A DNA stretch of 64,000 bases from Clitoria ternatea (Eukaryota; Streptophyta; Magnoliopsida; Fabales; Fabaceae), in the NCBI GenBank assembly GCA_037962975.1, contig CM075669.1, positions 193,820,501 to 193,884,500 of the forward strand, in the 5' to 3' direction. Shown piece after piece: positions 1 to 9,894 of this stretch. Both the position numbers and the translations under genes were made by a program. The number at the start of each line of letters is the position of its first letter. Positions within the stretch are counted from its first letter, which is position 1. The notes under the pieces were generated by a model. It did not search any database, was not told where the DNA came from, and saw only the letters and a program-made list of their open reading frames with translations.

Positions 1-78
1 GTGCTAAATTTGATATTATATTCTGTTACCCTTTTTATATGTTAATAAGAATATACAGGTTAGTAACTAATTTGGGCT
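1..78. other. Unassigned flank
   Basis: AT-rich sequence with no open frame or repeat that I recognise. It lies just left of a probable Tat-like LTR start and may be the 3' internal end or the host flank of that remnant. Confidence 0.3.
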
Positions 79-155
79 TGATACTGGCCTAAATTCCTAG
101 ACGCAACATCGGTCACAATGTAAGTGCCCCTAGTCCAATATACCATCCATAAACT
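79..155 (+). repeat. 5' end of Tat-like gypsy LTR, split by element A
   Basis: The sequence from TGATACTGG onward resembles the start of the LTR of element C (TGATCCGGT at 58481), and a purine-rich stretch precedes it. The LTR is broken at 155 by insertion of copia element A, and the flanking AAACT is repeated at 9315-9319, where the LTR resumes. The match to C is short and decayed, so the exact start is an inference. Confidence 0.4.
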
Positions 156-426
156 TGTATTTGCATGTTGTAGATAAGTTTTGATAATGACAAGCACTCA
201 AGAACAAGCAAAACATTACTCTTGGACCATACACCAATGCATGATTCAAAAGAAAATACAAGGATTTGATGCATTAAAAATCAAAGATCAAGAAACCATG
301 AAGAACATGCTCCAAAATAATCAAAGAATCAAGAAAGCAATGCATGAAGATCAAGGAAAGGAACCGTGACTTAAAATACATCGAGGAAATATTAAAAAGA
401 ATGAAAAAGTACCAAACAACATTGCA

Positions 427-620
427 TGAATCGATTCTTACACGTATGAATCGATTGTTACACGTATGAATCGATTCAAAGGCCTGGAAGTCTCAAAAAC
501 ACAAAACAACAAGATATGAATCGATTCACACCAAACATGAATCGATTCACACGTGATTGGAACTCAAAATGCCCAAAACAGAATTATATGAATCGATTCA
601 CATACGTATGAATCGATTCA
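427..620. repeat. Array of TGAATCGATTCA palindromes in 5' LTR of A
   Basis: Seven copies, some with one mismatch, of the perfect 12-bp palindrome TGAATCGATTCA lie in 194 bp upstream of the LTR TATA box. Two neighbours share the spacer TTACACGTA, which points to a local tandem duplication. Similar arrays occur in the 3' LTR (8269-8424), before the third ORF (6551-6703) and in element B (41597-41840). Confidence 0.9.
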
Positions 621-740
621 AGTAGTGGAAAACATCACTAAAAGGACAAATTTAAGTGGGAAACAAAGACCCATAACCCACTATATGCAGAGACAAGCTG
701 GAACCATGTTTTGCAACGGCTAGGAGGACCTTCAAATCTC

Positions 741-747
741 TATAAAT
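741..747 (+). promoter_or_regulatory. Probable TATA box of element A 5' LTR
   Basis: TATAAAT follows a GC-richer stretch, and the 3' LTR has the matching motif at 8545-8550. Its place inside the LTR, downstream of the palindrome array, fits the U3/R promoter. Assigned from motif and position only. Confidence 0.5.
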
Positions 748-1512
748 GGATCTCCAACTCAAGCACAAGAAACACCAAGAAGAGGCAATCAATCTTTACT
801 TACATTTGTGCTTAGTGAGTTCATTTTCTTTGTATATTCTGAGTCCTTGAGCTTAGAACTTGTATATCATCTCTTGTTGAGAGTTAGGAATTGTGAGAGC
901 TCTTCATTTGCTTATTCACTCTATTGAGAGAGTATATTGCTTGTAAACACAAACATCAAACACCAAATTTCACTCTAGGTTGAGTGGTTACAAAGGTTGG
1001 GGTTTAACCTTTGGGATATTGAGAGTTTGAGAGATTGGGTGGGTTGCCCTTGTGCTAGTGAGGATTGAGTTCTTGAGTGTAGGACACTAGGAAGCTGCAA
1101 TTGCTCATAGCTTGTATCTTTAAACTTCAATAGTGGAAATCCTTCAAGTGGGTTGCTTGAAGGCGAGACGTACACCGGGTTGGTGGAACTCGTTAAATTG
1201 GTTTGCACGCTCTTCTCCCTTACTCTCTTGCATTTACATACTGCATATGGCTGGATTGTTATTATTGATAGTGATTTCCTCTCTTAAACTTGCTTGAACA
1301 ACTAGCATTATATTGTTGCACACCAAGTGTTCGACAAATTGCCTAAGCAACATTTACATCTTATTTTGCGTTGTTTCTTCCACTATAATTTCCATCTCCT
1401 GCATATTCTATTAATTTGTGAGAAAGAAATCAATTTCAAGGGCATTCCAATGAAAAGTTTTAAAACTCAATTCACCCCTTCTCTTGAGTATTGAGGCCAC
1501 TTGAATAACAAG

Positions 1513-1524
1513 TGGTATCAGAGT
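1513..1524 (+). promoter_or_regulatory. Primer-binding site of element A
   Basis: TGGTATCAGAGT lies 2 bases after the LTR end and is complementary to the 3' end of plant initiator methionine tRNA, the usual primer for copia minus-strand DNA synthesis. The last base departs from the common TGGTATCAGAGC. Confidence 0.9.
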
Positions 1525-1565
1525 TTGACTCTTGGTAGATCAAGCTTAACAACTTCAAGAGAACA

Positions 1566-3227
1566 ATGACCTCAAATTCTCTAAATCTTTTTCCTGAGGG
1601 TGGTGACACAAATAGACCTCTTACTTTCAATGGGGAAGGCTATACTTTTTGGAAAGAAAGGATGAAAATTTTTGTACAATCTATTGATCTTAAAGTTTGG
1701 AATGTAATTAAAAATGGTCCTTTCATACCCATGCATACTGTAGATGGCAAATAAGTAGAAAAGTTGATGGATGATTAGACTTGCGAAGAAGAAAAGAAAG
1801 TCCAATATAACTATAAAGCCAAAAATCTAATCACTTTAGCTTTAGGCCCTGATGAATTCTTTAGAGTAGTTACATGTAAATCCGCCAAGGATATGTGGGA
1901 TACCTTACAAATAACCCATGAAGGTACAAGTGATGTCAAAGACTCTAAGATTAGTACCTTAACTAGTCAATATGAAAGCTTTAGATTAAATTCTGGAGAA
2001 ACAATTATTGATATGCAAAAGAGGTTCACTCTTATTATAAATCATCTCATTACTCTTGGCAAAACTTACACTAACAAAGAACTTATTCATAAAGTGTTAA
2101 AAAGTCTCACCAGGGAATGGCAACCTCTAGTCACCGCCATCAAACAATCTCCTAGCATCAATGAAATGTCTCTTGCTACACTATTCAGTAAGTTACAAGA
2201 ACAGGAACAAGAGTTGAAAGAATTAAGGATGGTGGAAGAGGAAGAAAAATCTTCCAAGAAGAAAGGTCTAGCTCTCAAGGCTACTTCTATCAATGAAGAA
2301 GAATCCGGTAGTGAGCTTGATGAAGAAGAAGAATTTGGACTATTTGTGAAGCTCTTCAGAAAGTTTATGAGAAACAAACACTTCCAAAAGAGCTTCAAAC
2401 CTCAAGGTAAGAAACCTACATCTAATGAAAACTCTTCTTCACCAAACTGTTTTAAATGTGGCAAGGAAGGGCATTTCAATGTAGATTGCCTAAATCTCAA
2501 GAAGAAGAAGAACAAGGAAAAAAAAGGAAGAAGAAGAGCTTACATTTCTTGGGATGAAAATGATATAAGTAGCTCAGACGAATCTGAAAATGAGGAAGCC
2601 AATCTATGCCTCATGGCAAATCATCAAGAGGAAGATGATGAGGTAAGTCTTCTTGACTTAGATAGAAATGAATTGCTTGATGCATTTGAGGAATTATATG
2701 ACAAGTTTGTTAAAATCTCAAACAAATACAAGTTATCTAGGAAAACTATTGATACTCTTGAAATGCATCTTGTAGAACTTGGCAAAGAAAATGAATGTTT
2801 GAAAGAAGAATTAGCAAATGTTCAAGCATGCTCCAAGAATAAACCTTGCGATTTTGTAAAGAAATGTGACATCCTAGAAACTAAGGTTTTAGACTTAAAT
2901 AAAACCTTAGAAAAGTTTACAAATGGTAGAGATAACTTGAATGTATTATTTGGAAATCAAAGATGCATGTTTGATAAAACTGGTTTAGGATATAACTTCA
3001 CCAAAAAGGAAAAGCATTACAAAAACTTCTTTGTACCACCTAGAAAATCTTCATCACCATTCACTAAATACAATCATTATGGTGCTAAAGGACATAATTA
3101 TTTAAATTGCCATATTAGAAAGCTTGGACCAAAAGTGGTAAGAAAGGTGTGGGTTCCTAAAGGGACATTACCACAAGCTAACCAAAAAGGACCCAACATA
3201 AAATGGGTATCAAGGTCTCTAAACTAA
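1566..3227 (+). pseudogene. gag: Element A gag (capsid/nucleocapsid), broken
   Basis: Structural protein that packages the element RNA in cytoplasmic virus-like particles. The N-terminus has the DUF4219-like F-N-G-x-x-Y-x-x-W pattern, followed by a UBN2-type gag domain and acidic and lysine-rich linkers. A CX2CX4HX4C zinc knuckle (CFKCGKEGHF, codons near 1566+890) lies in the middle, and a decayed second knuckle in which cysteines are replaced lies near 3080-3115. The frame starts at the ATG after the primer site. It has in-frame stops at 1752-1754 (TAA) and 1776-1778 (TAG where the family has Trp), then stays open to the TAA at 3227. Element B keeps the same protein with Trp at the second site. 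Confidence 0.88.
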
Positions 3228-6200
3228 TTTTTTTTATAGGTATGCTTCAAGGCAAGCAACACCCATTGGTACTTGGATAGTGGGTGTTCAAAGCACATGA
3301 CGGGAGACATGAGCAAATTCACAACCTTCACTCCCAAAAGAAAAGGAAGCGTCACTTATGGGGATAATACCAAAGGAAGAATACTTGGCATTGGAAACAT
3401 TGGTAAAAATTCTTCTACCTCAATTAGTGATGTACTACATGTTGAAGGACTCAAACATAACTTGCTAAGCATAAGTCAATTATGTGATAAAGGATATAGA
3501 GTATTATTTGAATCTAATTGTTGCATAATTAAAAATAAGCTAAACAAGGAAGTTAAGTTTGTTGGTAAAAGAATTGATAATATTTACATGATTGATGTTG
3601 ATAGTTTGACTTCAAATGATGTGCAATGCTTCATGACTAGAGAGGATGAATCATGGTTATGGCATAGAAGAATAGCACATATACATGTAGACCATCTAAA
3701 CAAACTTGTTTCTAAAGAATTGGTAATTGGTTTGCCAAAGCTTAAATTTGAAAATAAATTTTGTGATGCATGTCAAAAGGGAAAGCAAGTAAAGGCATCT
3801 TTTCAATCTAAAAACATTGTCTCTACTCAAAGACCTTTACAACTTTTGCACATGGATCTATTTGGACCTTCCAAAATCAAAAGCTTTGGTGGTAATTACT
3901 ATGGTCTAGTAATTGTAGATAACTATTCAAGATATACATGGACCTTGTTTCTTGCTCATAAAAATGAAGCATATCATGCATTCAAGAAACTAGCCAAGAT
4001 TATCCAAAATGAGCAAAACTCAGAGATTGCATCCATAAGAATCGATCATGGGGGGAATTTGAAAATCAACTATTTGAGAAATTTTGCGAAAAATATGGTA
4101 TTGGTCATAATTTTTCAGCTCCTAGGACTCCACAGCAAAATGGAGTAGTTGAGAGGAAAAATAAATCATTGTTGGAGCTTGCTAGAACCATGTTAAACAA
4201 AAATAACATTGCAAAACATTTTTGGGCCGATGCGGTAAATACCGCTTGTCATGTTATGAATAGATGTTTGATAAGGCCTATTTTAAAGAAAACCCCCTAT
4301 GAACTTTACAAAGGAAGAAAACCCAATATCTCTTATTTTCATATATTTGGATGCAAATGTTTTGTGCTAAACAATGGAAAGGATAATTTAGGAAAGTTTG
4401 ATGCAAAAGCTGATGAGGCAATCTTTCTTGGATATTCATGATCAAGTAAATCCTATCGAGTATTTAACAAACAAACAAATACTATTAAGGAATCAATTCA
4501 TGTAAAATTTGATGAAAATAGCCATAACCCTCCGAGAAAGGAAGATTTTGATGATCTTGTAGGTACTTTCCAAGAATTAAACTTGGATGACAAAGAAGAA
4601 GATAACAAAGAAAAAGACACAACATAAAGAGTGGAAACTCAACAAAAGGAATGGATTACCTCAAAAGACCATCCATTGGACAACATTATAGGTGACATCA
4701 CAAAAGGTGTAAGTACCCGACGTTCTTTTAATACTTGCAATCATTTAGCATTTGTTTCTCAAATTGAACCTAAAATCATTGATGAAGTTATTATTGATGA
4801 ACATTGGATGTTGGCCATGCAAGAAGAACTAAATCAATTTGAAAGAAATGAAGTTTGGGAATTGGTGCCAAGACCCAATGATCACCAAATAATAGGTACT
4901 AAATAGGTTTTTAGGAACAAACTAGATGAAAATGGAATAATCACTAGAAACAAAGTTAGGTTAGTGGCTAAGGGTTACAATCAAGAAGAGGGCATAGATT
5001 ATGAAGAAACATATGCTCCCGTAGCTAGGTTGGAAGGTATTAGACTATTGTTAGCCTTTGTATATTGTAGAGACTTCAAATTGTACCAAATGGATGTCAA
5101 AAGTGCCTTCTTGAATGGATACATTCAAGAAGAAGTATACGTTGATCAACCTCCTGGCTTCGAAAATTATCAATTTCCAAATCATGTTTTCAAACTAAGA
5201 AAAGCTTTATATGGTCTAAAACAAGCTCCAAGAGCTTGGTATGAAAGATTGAGCAAATTTCTTTTAGAAAATAATTTTAAAAGAGGAAAGGTTGATACAA
5301 CATTATTCATTAAACACAAAAAGAATGACATACTATTAGTTCAAGTATATGTAGATGATATCATTTTTGGTGCTACTAATGATTCACTTTGCAAGGAGTT
5401 TGCTAAGCTAATGTAGGACGAATTTGAAATGTCCATGATGGGAGAACTTACATTCTTCCTTGGGCTGCAAATTAAGCAAACTAAAGAAGGCACATTAATC
5501 AGTCAATCCAAATAATGCAAGGAATTGCTTAGGAAATTTAACATGGACAAGGCAAATGAAATTGCTACCCCTATGAGTACATCTTGTTATTTGGATAAGG
5601 ATGAGAAAGGTAAGGATGTAGAACTCACAAAGTATAGAGGTATGATTGGATCCTTACTTTATTTAACTGCTAGTAGACCGGATATCATGTTTGCTGTTTG
5701 TATGTGTGCTAGATATCAAGCATGTCCAAAAGAATCACACTTGACTGCTGTAAAACGAATAATGAAATACTTGGTTGGAACTCAAGATGTTGGTTTATGG
5801 TACCCCAAAGGGGTTGAATGCACCCTTGTTGGTTACTCTGATTCTGACTTTGCAGGATGTAAACTTAATAGGAAAAGCACTAGTGGTACCTGTCACTTAC
5901 TTGGTAGTTCTCTTGTATCTTGGCATAGCAAGAAACAAGTAAGTGTTGCATTGTCCACAGCTGAGGTAGAATACGTTGCAGCTGGTAGTTGTTGTGCTCA
6001 AATTCTTTGGATGAGGCAACAACTTCTATATTTTGGTGCTATATTAGACCATGTGCCTCTTAAATTTGATAATACAAGTGCCATTAATATTTCAAAGAAT
6101 CCTATGATGCATTCTAGAAGCAAACATATTAAGGTTAGACACCATTTCATTAGAGATTATGTGTTAAAGGGTGATTGCGTGCTTGAACATGTTGAAACCT

Positions 6201-6301
6201 CTAAGCAATTAGCTGATATATTCACAAAACCTCTTGTAAAGGAACAATTCATAAACATCAGAAGAGAATTAGGAATTTTAAAGATGTCCAATATTTACTA
6301 G
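3228..6301 (+). pseudogene. pol: Element A pol: protease, integrase, reverse transcriptase, RNase H, broken
   Basis: Copia pol, in the same frame as gag after a short leader containing TAA and TAG. Visible in order are: the protease-to-gag_pre-integrase region with YLDSGCSKHMTGD (3270s); the integrase zinc motif WHRRIAHIH..CDACQKGK; the integrase core with HMDLFGPS; the RT with YVDDIIFG near 5349; and RNase H with SDSDFAG and STAEVEY, ending at 6301. Damage is one frameshift at a G run near 4054, inside the integrase core, and stops at 4439, 4625, 4904 (TAG for the conserved Trp of the KWVF motif), 5414 and 5513. The first three DDE-region blocks remain readable across the frameshift. Not functional as it stands. 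Confidence 0.92.
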
Positions 6302-6844
6302 TGAGATATTTGACTACCCTTGTAAATAGATAAATTCCTATTCTTAAGCATGAGATTTGAATAAAGTGTGAAATTTGATTGAATGCACAATGAAGCTTAT
6401 GATTCTTGAGTATGAATATTTCATTAGATGAGTCTTGATTTGATCAATAAGTTTAGTTAAATGATGTTCATGACTATTTAGTTGAATGAGAAGGCAAATA
6501 GAGTCTCAAAATCGAAGATGTTAATGACCAAAAACATTGCCTAGTGTGATTGAATCGATTCAAGCCCCTGAAAACCAAAAATTTTCAAGACAGCGAGTCT
6601 TGAATCGATTCACAAGAATGGGTGAATTGATTCATACCCCTGGAACCCATTTTTTTAAAACAGAAAGTAATGAATCGATTCATGCGTATCCTGAATCGAT
6701 TCATGCGTATAAAATTGCTTAAAATGGGTAGTTTTCATTTAGTTTTCAGAATACAATCACTTCTTTCAACTCCTTTTTCTCTTTCTTCTCTCTAAAAACC
6801 TCTTTCTGTCTCTAAATTCATCCTTAATAACCCACTCAAATCTC
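6302..6844 (+). other. Spacer between pol and third ORF of element A
   Basis: No supported coding region. It contains five TGAATCGATTCA-type palindromes (6551-6703) and then a pyrimidine-rich leader (CTTTTTCTCTTTCTTCTCTC-like, about 6770-6800) just before the third ORF. This could be a second promoter or leader for that ORF. Confidence 0.6.
6551..6703. repeat. Internal array of TGAATCGATTCA palindromes in element A
   Basis: Five copies of the 12-bp palindrome (one as TGAATTGATTCA) in 153 bp, about 140 bp upstream of the third ORF. It is the same motif as in the LTR and sits in a comparable place relative to a gene start. Confidence 0.88.
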
Positions 6845-7518
6845 ATGGCTTCATCATCCCACCCAAGAAAGAAACAAAGGGCCAACGTTGTAGGTTCCTC
6901 CGCGCCTCAAAATTCCGATCTCATCAGACTCTTTTCCACCCAAAAGGAATTGGAAACTTACTTGGAGACTTTTTCTGAAAAGCTTCTCATTCCTCCACAT
7001 TGGTTAGATCTTCCTTACTTTGAATCTACCAATCTCCCTCTGCTTGACACTCATATTCTTCTCATGTGGGCTATCCTCAACAACAAGGAGATCAACTGGA
7101 TCAATATGATAAAAAATCACATGATTGATGCAAGGAATCTCACCCAGTTGCCCTATGCTGTTTTTGTGACCAAACTCCTTCGTCACTTCAAGGTGAATCT
7201 CAACAATGAAGTCAAGGAATCTGTTGGAAGCAAAGCGCTGCTTGGCCAATCCCATCTTAATAAAATGGGAATATTGAAAGGTTTGGCATATGGGAAATTC
7301 TTCGCCGCCCCCAACATGCTGATGCCCATGAAGCCGTTGATGATGCTCCTCCTCCTCCTCCGCAAGCACCTGTTGATGATCTTTTTGCTCGTCTCACTGC
7401 CCATATGGATCAACGTCTTGATACCATAGAAGCAAATATCACCACCAGGCTTGATAAACTTGAAGCAAACATGGAGGAACGCTACACAGAGCTTGCTACC
7501 CAAATCTCAAGCCTCTAA
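6845..7518 (+). pseudogene. Element A third ORF (env-like position), frameshifted
   Basis: Extra gene downstream of pol, the position of the so-called env-like ORF in SIRE-type copia elements. The first frame starts with a basic, serine-rich segment (MASSSHPRKKQR) and runs about 150 residues with aromatic and leucine-rich blocks. Near 7300-7312, at a C run, coding shifts frame. The new frame has a proline run and then about 50 residues of strong coiled-coil character (MDQRLDTIEANITTRLDKLE), ending TAA at 7516-7518. No signal peptide or clear transmembrane helix is seen in the restored reading, so I do not call it an envelope. Function unknown. Confidence 0.6.
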
Positions 7519-7987
7519 TTTCCTCAGCCTTAGTGGGCTTTCCTTTATGTTTTATGGTTGTTTTGCTTAAACCTATGTTGCCCCTCTGTGGCCTTTTTAT
7601 TATTAACTCTTATGTGCCTTGGATTTTATGATTGACTTTTCCTGTTTGTTCAAACCTATTAGTACTTAATCCTTGTTTGGTAGTGAATATTTTTTTCTCT
7701 TATTTCCCTAAGAGCTTATAGAATTTTTGATAATGACAAAGGGGGAGAGATATTGAATAAATTTTCTGAATTATATACCTGATAAATCACACAACTAAGG
7801 GGGAGTAACAAGAGTCATAAGAGTAATGTATGATTACATGAATATGAATGAATGCATATCCAACTGAAAAACAAAAGGGGAGACACATTCAACAAATGGC
7901 CTTTTCTCATTTTACATGAATATTGGTTATTGATACTAACACCCTGAAGAGATGTCCATTAGTTGTCATCATCAAAAAGGGGGAGAA
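7519..7987 (+). other. Element A 3' untranslated region with repeated polypurine tracts
   Basis: Non-coding. It has three purine tracts, AAAGGGGGAGAGA near 7738, AAAAGGGGAGACA near 7871 and the terminal AAAAAGGGGGAGAA at 7974-7987. The last touches the 3' LTR and is the functional polypurine tract by position. The first is preceded by TTTTGATAATGACAA, a 15-mer also found near the LTR start. Confidence 0.7.
7974..7987 (+). promoter_or_regulatory. Polypurine tract of element A
   Basis: AAAAAGGGGGAGAA directly abuts the 3' LTR. It primes plus-strand DNA synthesis in LTR elements. Confidence 0.88.
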
Positions 7988-9314
7988 TGTATTTGCATGT
8001 TGTAGATAAGTTTTGATAATGACAAGTACTTAAGCACAAGCAGAACATTACTCTTGGACCATACACAAATGCATGATTCAAAAGAAAATACAAGGATTTG
8101 ATGCATTTAAAATCAAAGATCAAGAAACCATGAAGAACATGCTCCCAAATAATAAAAGAATCAAGAAAGCAATGCATGAAGATCAAGGAAAGGAACTGTG
8201 ACTTAAAATACATCAAGGAAATATCAAAAAGCATGAAAAAGTATCAAACAACATTGCATGAATTGCTTCTTACACGTATGAATCGATTCAAAGGCCTGGA
8301 AGTCTCAAAAACACAAAACAGCAAGATATGAATCGATTCACACCAAACATGAATCGATTCACACATGATTGGAACTCAAAATGCCCAAAATAGAATTATA
8401 TGAATATACGTATGAATCAATTCAAGTGGTGGAAAACATCACTAAAAAGACGGATTTAAGTGGGAAACAAAGACCCATAACCCACTATACGCAGAGACAA
8501 GCTGGAACCATGTTTTGCAATGGCTAGGAGGACCTTCAAAGCTCTATAAATGGATCTCCAACTCAAGCACAAGAAACACCAAGAAGAGGCAATCAATCTT
8601 TACTTACATTTATGCTTAGGGAGTTCATTTTCTTTGTATATTCTGAATCCTTGAGCTTAGAACTTGTATATCATCTCTTGTTGAGAGTTAGGAATTGTGA
8701 AAGCTCTTCATTTGCTTATTCACTATATTGAGAGAGTATGTTGCTTGTAAACACAAACACGAAACACCAAATTTCACTCTAGGTTGAGTGGTTACAAAGG
8801 TTGGGGTTTAACCTTTGGGATATTGAGAGTTTGAGAGATTGGGTGGGTTGCCCTTGTGCTAGTGAGGATTGAGTTCTTGAGTGTGAGACACTAGGAAGCT
8901 GCAATTGGTCATAGCTTGTATCTCTAAACTTCAATAGTGGAAATCCTTCAAGTGGGTTGCTTGAAGGCGAGACGTACACCGGGTTAGTGGAACTCGTTAA
9001 ATTGGTTTGCACGCTCTTCTCCCTTACTCTCTTGCATTTACATACTGCATATGGCTGGATTGTTATTATTGATAGTGATTTCCTCTCTTAAACTTGCTTG
9101 AACAACTAGCATTACAGTGTTGCACACCAAGTGTTCGACAAATTGCCTAAGCAGCATTTACATCTTATTTTGCATTATTTCTTCCACTATAATTTCCATA
9201 TCCTGCATATTCTATTAACTTGTGAGAATGAAATCAATTTCAAGGGAATTCCAACGAAAAGGTTTAGAACTCAATTCACCCCCCCTCTTGAGTATTGAGG
9301 CCACTTGAATAACA
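7988..9314 (+). repeat. Element A 3' LTR
   Basis: 1327 bp, same termini as the 5' LTR, followed at once by the target duplication AAACT. It holds a shorter palindrome array (8269-8424) and a TATA motif at 8545. Confidence 0.92.
8269..8424. repeat. Palindrome array in 3' LTR of A
   Basis: About five or six units, including degenerate TGAATTGCTTCT and TGAATCAATTCA. It lacks one unit present in the 5' LTR and shows an 8-bp internal loss near 8405. LTRs of one element are identical at insertion, so the array changed afterwards. Confidence 0.85.
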
Positions 9315-9319
9315 AAACT

Positions 9320-9828
9320 GGTATAAAGCCCATACATGGGGGGAACTATAGAACTCTTTGTACAAGGATCTAGTGTATCCGGTACCGAGCGGAGGTCATG
9401 ATATAGTCGAGGGAATACTAATCACATGACCTACAAAGGGTGTTAGGAATGTCCATGCCTATGTTAGCTTTCCCCATACTTTATAAAAAGATACTGGCAC
9501 AGGCCATGTAGGACTTAACCACCACCCAACTCTATAAATATCATGTATTTACTACTCATTAAGGTACGTTCACTATTCTATCGCTGAAGTTCCAGTATTA
9601 ATTGTCTGATATTGACTTAAGCATCAAAGTGTCTTTGTAGGTGATACCCTATCACCCATCAATGTGAAGAATTGGTGTGTTAACTAGAAAGCCTCATAAC
9701 AAGACTCTTTGATCCCTATTGGACTTAGAGAAATAATATCAGATCTTTATTAGACTGGTGTAAGATATAAAGAGAGATATACTCAGTATCAATACTAAAG
9801 GTTCTTTCTCCTATACCGGACTGGTCAT
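9320..9828 (+). repeat. 3' part of Tat-like gypsy LTR, resumed after element A
   Basis: Similar in order to the LTR of element C, for example TGACTTAAGC followed by TCTTTGTAGGTGATACC against TGACTTGAGC and TCTTTGCAGGTGACACC in C. A TATA-like TATAAATAT lies near 9533. It ends just before a primer-binding site of the Tat type. Confidence 0.65.
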
Positions 9829-9845
9829 TGGCATGCCTGGTGGGA
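9829..9845 (+). promoter_or_regulatory. Tat-type primer-binding site
   Basis: TGGCATGCCTGGTGGGA closely matches TGGCACGCCCGGTGGGA at 59211 in element C. A primer site of this form is typical of plant Tat/Ogre gypsy elements and differs from the initiator-Met site. Confidence 0.75.
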
Positions 9846-9894
9846 CTCACCAAAGTTATTCCTATTTCTGCATTTGTGAATCTTTTCCACGAAT

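Larger units (their letters stand above)
156..1510 (+). repeat. Element A 5' LTR
   Basis: 1355 bp, starting TG and ending CA. It carries a palindrome array (427-620), a probable TATA box TATAAAT at 741-747 and long non-coding R/U5 sequence. It is 28 bp longer than its 3' partner, mainly because of copy changes in the palindrome array. The downstream primer site fixes its right end. Confidence 0.92.
156..9314 (+). mobile_element. Element A: complete Ty1/copia retrotransposon, SIRE-like
   Basis: A structurally complete copia element of 9159 bp. It has two LTRs of 1355 and 1327 bp starting TGTATTTGC and ending AACA, a 5-bp target duplication AAACT (151-155 and 9315-9319), a tRNA-iMet-type primer site at 1513, a polypurine tract ending at 7987, and internal order gag, protease, integrase, RT, RNase H, then a third ORF. 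That order is copia, and the long 3' region with an extra ORF suggests the SIRE/Maximus lineage. The LTRs differ at several percent of sites by eye in their first 300 bp, so this is not a recent insertion. All genes are broken by stops or frameshifts. Confidence 0.93.

Noticed and set aside
427..620. CRISPR-like appearance: regularly spaced short palindromic repeats
   Set aside because: Repeats are 12 bp, spacers are irregular and partly duplicated, the DNA is a plant LTR and there are no cas genes.
975..1208. 77-codon minus-strand frame repeated at 8779-9012
   Set aside because: Duplicated only because it lies in both LTRs of A, and no domain is present.
6845..7518. Calling the third ORF a retroviral envelope gene
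   Set aside because: Position fits the SIRE env-like ORF, but I see no signal peptide, fusion peptide or convincing transmembrane helix. The hydrophobic end of the first frame is an artefact of the frameshift.
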